A stretch of DNA of 64,000 bases from contig CP019882.1 of assembly GCA_002007745.1 (NCBI GenBank), positions 4,030,001 through 4,094,000 on the forward strand. Direction: 5' to 3'. Position 1 is the stretch's first letter, and each line of letters begins with the position of its first letter. The stretch is from Mycolicibacterium litorale (GTDB lineage: Bacteria > Actinomycetota > Actinomycetes > Mycobacteriales > Mycobacteriaceae). Shown piece by piece: positions 59,574 through 64,000 of the stretch. Both the position numbers and the translations under genes were made by a program. A model generated the notes under the pieces. That model saw nothing but the letters and a program-made list of their open reading frames with translations. It searched no databases and had not been told where the DNA came from.

Positions 59574-61370
59574 ATGACAACAATCATTCCCGAGCCCTCG
59601 CAGATCAAGAACGAGCCGGGCTCCCTCGTCGAAATGGCGTGGGACCCGATCACCCGGATCGTGGGCAGCCTCGGTATCTACACCAAGATCGACTTCGAGA
59701 ACCGTGAAGTCGTCGAGTGCCACAGCACCTCGTCCATCTTTCGCGGCTACTCACTGTTCATGAAGGGCAAAGACCCCCGCGACGCGCACTTCATCACCAG
59801 CCGGATCTGCGGCATCTGCGGCGACAACCACGCCACCTGCTCGTGCTACGCGCAGAACATGGCCTACGGCGTCAAACCGCCGCACCTCGGCGAATGGCTG
59901 ATCAACCTCGGCGAAGCCGCGGAATACATGTTCGACCACAACATCTTTCAGGAGAACCTCGTCGGCGTCGACTACTGCGAGAAGATGGTTTCCGAGACCA
60001 ATCCGGGGGTGCTCGCCAAGGCCGAGAACACCGCCGCGCCGCACGCCGACATGCACGGCTACCGCACTGTCGCCGACATCATGCGTGCGCTCAACCCATT
60101 CACCGGCGAGTTCTATCGGGAGGCGCTACAGGTCAGCCGCTACACCCGGGAGATGTTCTGCCTCATGGAGGGCCGCCATGTGCACCCCTCCACGCTGTAC
60201 CCCGGTGGCATCGGTACGGTCGCGACCATCCAGCTGATGACCGACTATATGTCCCGGCTGATGCGCTACGTCGAATTCATGAAGAAGGTCGTGCCCATGC
60301 ACGACGACCTGTTCGACTTCTTCTACCAGGCCCTGCCGGGCTACGAGAAGGTCGGCCTGCGCCGTACCCTGCTCGGCTGCTGGGGATCGTTTCAGGACCC
60401 GGAGGTCTGCAACTTCGCCTACCGCGACATGGCCGACTGGGGCCGGGCGATGTTCGTCACCCCCGGCGTGGTGGTGGACGGCAAGCTGGTCACGACGTCG
60501 CTGGTCGACATCAACCTCGGAATCCGAATCTTGTTGGGCCACTCTTATTATGACGACTGGAACGACCAGGAGATGTTCGTCAAGACCGACCCCTTGGGTA
60601 ACCCGGTGGACCGGCGCCATCCCTGGAACCAGCACACCAATCCACGACCGCAGAAGCGCGACTTCGACGAGAACTACAGCTGGGTGATGTCCCCGCGCTG
60701 GTTCGACGGCAAGGACCACCTGGCCCTCGACACCGGTGGCGGACCGCTGGCCCGGCTGTGGTCGACGGCGCTGGCCGGGCTGGTCGACGTCGGCTATGTC
60801 AGAGCCACCGGCAACAGCGTGCAGATCAACCTGCCCAAGACCGCCCTGAAAGGTCCGGTCGAATTCGAGTGGAAGGTTCCCGTGCACGGCAGCAACACGA
60901 TCGAACGCAACCGAGCCCGGACGTACTTCCAGGCCTATGCCGCCGCCTGCGCGCTGCACTTCGCCGAGAAGGCACTCGAGGAGATCCGGGCCGGCCGGAC
61001 CAAGACGTGGGAGAAGTTCGACGTTCCCGACGAGGGCATCGGTTGCGGCTTCACCGAGGCGGTGCGCGGCGTGCTCAGCCACCACATGGTGATCCGGGAC
61101 GGCAAGATCGCCAACTACCACCCCTATCCCCCGACACCCTGGAACGCCAACCCCCGAGACAGTTACGGCACGCCCGGCCCGTACGAGGACGCCGTCCAGG
61201 GCCAGCCGATCTTCGAGGAGAACGACCGGGAGAACTTCAAGGGCATCGACATCATGCGCACGGTCCGCAGTTTCGACCCCTGCCTGCCATGCGGAGTGCA
61301 CATGTATCTGGGTGCGGGCAAGTCACTGGACAAGCTGCACTCGCCAACGCAGTCGCTGACCGGGGAGTGA
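59574..61370 (+). CDS. hhyL: Group 1h [NiFe] hydrogenase large subunit
   Basis: 598 aa from ATG 59574. N-terminal L1 motif RICGICGDNHATCSC and C-terminal L2 motif FDPCLPCGVHM supply the four Ni-binding Cys. A short tail follows the final His (YLGAGKSLDKLHSPTQSLTGE), expected to be clipped by a maturation endopeptidase, which I do not see in the window. 29 nt after hhyS. Confidence 0.96.
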   Translation: MTTIIPEPSQIKNEPGSLVEMAWDPITRIVGSLGIYTKIDFENREVVECHSTSSIFRGYSLFMKGKDPRDAHFITSRICGICGDNHATCSCYAQNMAYGVKPPHLGEWLINLGEAAEYMFDHNIFQENLVGVDYCEKMVSETNPGVLAKAENTAAPHADMHGYRTVADIMRALNPFTGEFYREALQVSRYTREMFCLMEGRHVHPSTLYPGGIGTVATIQLMTDYMSRLMRYVEFMKKVVPMHDDLFDFFYQALPGYEKVGLRRTLLGCWGSFQDPEVCNFAYRDMADWGRAMFVTPGVVVDGKLVTTSLVDINLGIRILLGHSYYDDWNDQEMFVKTDPLGNPVDRRHPWNQHTNPRPQKRDFDENYSWVMSPRWFDGKDHLALDTGGGPLARLWSTALAGLVDVGYVRATGNSVQINLPKTALKGPVEFEWKVPVHGSNTIERNRARTYFQAYAAACALHFAEKALEEIRAGRTKTWEKFDVPDEGIGCGFTEAVRGVLSHHMVIRDGKIANYHPYPPTPWNANPRDSYGTPGPYEDAVQGQPIFEENDRENFKGIDIMRTVRSFDPCLPCGVHMYLGAGKSLDKLHSPTQSLTGE

Positions 61371-61373
61371 GGC

Positions 61374-62246
61374 GTGGCCACGGACTCGCACTGGCGCCTC
61401 GCGGGTGACCGGATCGCCAGCCTGCTGGATGCCAGTGCGGTCGGCGGCCCGGTGGCCGCGGCCCGCGCCGAGCAGTTGGTGCGCGAGGTGGTCGACCTCT
61501 ACGGCGCGGCGCTGACGCGGGTGATGGATTTGGTGGACGACCCCGTCATCAACGAGCGGCTGGCCGCCGACGACCTGGTGGCCAGCCTGCTGCTGGTGCA
61601 CGGCGCACACCCGTACGACGTGACACGGCGGGTGTCCGGCGCCCTGGACGCGGTCCGACCGTATCTCGGCTCGCACGGCGGCGATGTGCGACTGCTCGAT
61701 ATCCGCGACGGCGTTGTGCGGCTGGCCTTCTCGGGAAGCTGCAAGAGCTGCCCGTCGTCGGCGGTCACACTGGAGCTGACCGTCGAGGACGCGGTCCGCG
61801 CAGCCGCCCCGGAAATCGATGCCGTCGAGGTGATCGCCTCGAACCCGGTGGTCGACGACGTGATTCCGGCCGAGTCGTTGATGTCACGGGTCCAGCACGG
61901 CGGGCATCGGCCGACCCGGTGGGTTCCGGTGCCCGAGCTCGCCGACTTGCGGGCCGGCGAGGTGGCTGGTTTCGCAGTCGCCGACACCGCCGTCGTGGCC
62001 TGCCGGGTCGCCGATGCGATGCTGGCCTATCTGGACCGCTGCCCCGGGTGCGCCGGTTCGCTGGCCGGCGCGGTGCTTTCGGGTGCGGTGTTGCGCTGCG
62101 CCCGCTGCCACGGGCGCTATGACGTCGTCCATGCCGGTGTCGGGATCGCCGACGCCACCCAGCACCTCGAACCGGTCCCGGTGCTGATCCGCGACGGCGT
62201 GCCGTCGCTGGCGCTGTCCGGCGAATCGATCGGAGCACCAGCATGA
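61374..62246 (+). CDS. NifU-like domain protein with C-terminal metal-ribbon/Rieske-like module
   Basis: 290 aa from GTG 61374, 3 nt after hhyL. Residues ~85-165 are a NifU C-terminal domain (RPYLGSHGGDVRLLDI, Fe-S Cys123/Cys126 in GSCKSCPSS). The last ~80 residues hold CPGC and CARCHGRYDV, a ribbon with a Rieske-like DVxxAG setting but Cys in place of the Rieske His. Suggests Fe-S handling or electron transfer for the hydrogenase. Confidence 0.8.
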   Translation: MATDSHWRLAGDRIASLLDASAVGGPVAAARAEQLVREVVDLYGAALTRVMDLVDDPVINERLAADDLVASLLLVHGAHPYDVTRRVSGALDAVRPYLGSHGGDVRLLDIRDGVVRLAFSGSCKSCPSSAVTLELTVEDAVRAAAPEIDAVEVIASNPVVDDVIPAESLMSRVQHGGHRPTRWVPVPELADLRAGEVAGFAVADTAVVACRVADAMLAYLDRCPGCAGSLAGAVLSGAVLRCARCHGRYDVVHAGVGIADATQHLEPVPVLIRDGVPSLALSGESIGAPA

Positions 62247-62875
62247 CCACGTCCTCCCCCACGGCGGTACTGGCCCGGATACGCGCCACCCGCCCGGCAC
62301 CGCAACCGGACGGCGAACGTTGCGAGATGTGCGCCGAGACGATCGCCGAGGAGCACCAGCATGTCGTGGACGTCGGTGCCCGCGAGCTGATGTGTGTCTG
62401 TCGCGGTTGCTATCTGTTGTTCACCGATTCCCATGCGGCGCTGCGCTACCGCGCGGTGCCCGATCGCTATCTTTCGTTCCCCGACTTCGCGTTGGGCCGA
62501 TCGGAATGGGAGGCACTGCAAATCCCGGTGGGGTGCGCCTTCTTCTTCCACAACTCCGCATTGGACCGCACCGTGGCCTTCTACCCGGGGCCGGCCGGGG
62601 CCACCGAATCCGATCTCGACATGGCAGCCTGGGCCACGGTCAGCCGCGACCCGCGGGTGGGCTTGCTCGCCGATGACGTCGAGGCACTGCTGGTGCGGGC
62701 CGGGGACAACGGCGAGGCACCACACTGTTGGCTGGTTCCCATCGACGCCTGTTATGGGTTCGTCGGCGGGCTTCGAATGCTGTGGCGCGGCTTCGACGGC
62801 GGTACCCAGGCCCGCGACTTCATCGACGCGTTCTTCACCAAGGTGGCCGAACGCAGTGTGGCGCAACTGCCATGA
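62243..62875 (+). CDS. DUF5947 family hydrogenase-associated protein
   Basis: 210 aa. N-terminal CEMC (27/30) and CVCRGC (51-56) can hold a metal, then a DUF5947 domain (YLLFTDSHAALRYRAVPDRYLSFPDF..., CWLVPIDACYGFVGGLRMLWRGFDGG). Overlaps the NifU-like gene and the next gene, 4 nt each. Known only as a companion of actinobacterial hydrogenases; role unknown. Confidence 0.8.
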   Translation: MTTSSPTAVLARIRATRPAPQPDGERCEMCAETIAEEHQHVVDVGARELMCVCRGCYLLFTDSHAALRYRAVPDRYLSFPDFALGRSEWEALQIPVGCAFFFHNSALDRTVAFYPGPAGATESDLDMAAWATVSRDPRVGLLADDVEALLVRAGDNGEAPHCWLVPIDACYGFVGGLRMLWRGFDGGTQARDFIDAFFTKVAERSVAQLP

Positions 62876-63555
62876 CAGGGTCCCGTGGCGAGGTGACGTT
62901 CAGCGTGCTCGGCGTGCGGCCCGAACCGTACTCGGTGGCACCGATGCTGGCGGCCGGCATCGGGATCAGCACAACGGGCGAGGCCCCGATCCAGGCCATC
63001 GCTCTGCGTTGTCAGGTCCGCGTCGAACCGCACCGCCGGCCCTACACCGATGACGAGGCGGCCGGGTTGCTCGACCTGTTCGGCCCGCGGCAACGCTGGG
63101 CGGACACCCAGCGCAGCTTCCTGTGGCTGCACGCCACGGCGATGGTGCCCGGCTTCACCGCAGCCAGCCGGGTCGATCTGCCACTGCCGTGCACCTATGA
63201 CGTCGAGGTAGCGGCGACCAAGTACTTCCACGCACTGCGTGACGGCGTGATCCCGTTGCGCTTCTTGTTCAGCGGAACGATCTTCGACGCCGGGCAACAC
63301 AGTCTGCGGGTCCGCCAGGTTTCCTGGGAATGCGAAGACTCCTACGACATGCCGGTCGCGGTGTGGCGGGAGCTGATGGCCCAGCACTTCCCCGACACCG
63401 GCTGGCTGCGGCTCACGCACGACACCATCGCCGCGCTGTGTGCCTTCAAGTCGGCACGCGGACTGCTGAACCTCGATGAGGCGGTCCATGCGCTGCTGAC
63501 CGGCGCTCACGCGTCGGTGTTGTGTTCCAACGGATCCGCGCAGCGGCAGCCATGA
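62872..63555 (+). CDS. DUF6084 family hydrogenase-associated protein
   Basis: 227 aa. EVTFSVLGVRPEPYSVAPMLAAGIGIS, an all-beta-looking N-terminus with IALRCQVRVEPHRRPY, and VRQVSWECEDSYDMPVAVWRELMAQHFPDTGWLRL are typical of DUF6084. No obvious catalytic motif. Overlaps both neighbours by 4 nt (ATGA). Confidence 0.78.
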   Translation: MTGSRGEVTFSVLGVRPEPYSVAPMLAAGIGISTTGEAPIQAIALRCQVRVEPHRRPYTDDEAAGLLDLFGPRQRWADTQRSFLWLHATAMVPGFTAASRVDLPLPCTYDVEVAATKYFHALRDGVIPLRFLFSGTIFDAGQHSLRVRQVSWECEDSYDMPVAVWRELMAQHFPDTGWLRLTHDTIAALCAFKSARGLLNLDEAVHALLTGAHASVLCSNGSAQRQP

Positions 63556-64000
63556 ACACCGGTTGGGATCGAGCCCGCACCGTCGCCGACGCGGTGCTCT
63601 ACGAAGGGTACCTGCTCTATCCGTACCGGTCCTCGTCGCGAAAGAATCAGTGCCGCTGGCAGTTCGGCGTCCTGGGGCCACCGGGCGCCGCCGAGGCCGG
63701 AATCGGTGAGCCCGCCGAGTTGAACACCCAGTTTCTGGTCGACGGCGGCGCAGCCATCATCCTGCTGGTCCGCTTTCTGCAGCTGCAGCACCGCCAGGTG
63801 CAGCGTGCCGAATCCGACGGGCGGCTGGTCGACGTCGGCGAGCTCGTCTCCCCCGGTGGGCACTGGCTGAGCTGGGACGAGGCTGTGGAGCGCGAGGTCG
63901 AGTTCGGGCCGCTGAATGTATGTGCACCGCAACCATCGTGGACATTGCCGCTCCTGGTGCCGGGCGGTGCCGATATCGAGGATGTCGAGGGTGGCCGGCT
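63552..64000 (+). CDS. Hypothetical hydrogenase-linked protein, 3'-truncated by the window end
   Basis: 149 codons visible from ATG 63552 (MNTGWDRARTVADAVLYEGYLLYPYRSSSRKNQCRWQFGVLGPPG), open to 64000. Overlaps DUF6084 by 4 nt. The VADAVLYEGYLLYPYR...RWQFGVLGP opening is distinctive and, to my memory, belongs to the conserved gene set behind group 1h hydrogenases. No known domain recognised. Confidence 0.7.
   Translation, partial: MNTGWDRARTVADAVLYEGYLLYPYRSSSRKNQCRWQFGVLGPPGAAEAGIGEPAELNTQFLVDGGAAIILLVRFLQLQHRQVQRAESDGRLVDVGELVSPGGHWLSWDEAVEREVEFGPLNVCAPQPSWTLPLLVPGGADIEDVEGGR

Noticed and set aside
1..64000. tRNA, rRNA, CRISPR array, insertion sequence or prophage
   Set aside because: Looked for in the intergenic stretches; nothing with cloverleaf, repeat-spacer, transposase or phage character was seen. 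A tRNA/Infernal/CRISPR scan would be decisive.

Overview
The window is a high-GC actinobacterial chromosome segment, almost certainly from a Mycobacterium/Mycolicibacterium, probably an environmental rapid grower. From about 1 to 36.5 kb the gene order follows, from memory, M. tuberculosis H37Rv Rv3035 to Rv3059: beta-propeller, TB22.2, two methyltransferases, echA17, NUDIX, ABC ATPase, serB2, ctaD, fecB, adhC, DUF3349, nrdF2, FAD monooxygenase, TetR, nrdEIH, NADPH:FMN reductase, TetR, dinP, SDR, TetR, cyp136. Extra genes interrupt this frame: a yczE/yczR pair (6.4-8.8 kb); an orphan YrbEB permease plus a FAD/TTC38 fusion protein (15.1-18.7 kb); and a block at 22.2-27.7 kb holding a geranylgeranyl-reductase-like protein, a possible SUKH protein, an extradiol dioxygenase, a phytanoyl-CoA-type dioxygenase, a LysR effector domain without an HTH next to DUF5997, and a small membrane protein.

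Beyond cyp136 the content is accessory. At 36.5-37.1 kb a stand-alone LeuA regulatory domain sits behind what looks like a branched-chain amino-acid attenuator, with a 14-codon leader peptide containing Leu-Val-Val-Val. At 37.3-46.0 kb, after a DUF305 lipoprotein, lies an amine or amino-acid-derivative catabolic cluster: two PuuD-like amidotransferases, a cytosolic solute-binding domain, a glutamine-synthetase-like ligase, a P450, a Cache protein, a GntR regulator and a divergent APC permease. A two-component system follows. At 47.8-50.7 kb is a sulfide/persulfide module: DUF302, a CstR-like repressor, a metallo-beta-lactamase/rhodanese fusion, a thioredoxin and a 45-aa cysteine-rich peptide, with three GC-rich operator-like palindromes in the divergent promoter region.

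From 50.8 kb to the end is a group 1h-type [NiFe] hydrogenase locus. The leftward arm is hypF-hypC-hypD-hypE plus an APH-like kinase. The rightward arm is hypA-hypB-hhyS-hhyL followed by four genes that are nearly contiguous or overlap by 4 nt: a NifU-like protein, DUF5947, DUF6084 and an unidentified gene cut by the window end. The small subunit shows Cys25...Asp28 at the proximal cluster site, lacks a Tat motif and lacks a C-terminal membrane anchor. These features fit the high-affinity hydrogenases that oxidise atmospheric H2.

Four genes (the P450, DUF302, thioredoxin and hypF) each appear broken by one missing base in a short C/G run. The remaining reading frame is conserved in every case, so base-calling or assembly errors are as likely as real mutations. 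I saw no tRNA, rRNA, CRISPR array, insertion sequence or prophage gene.
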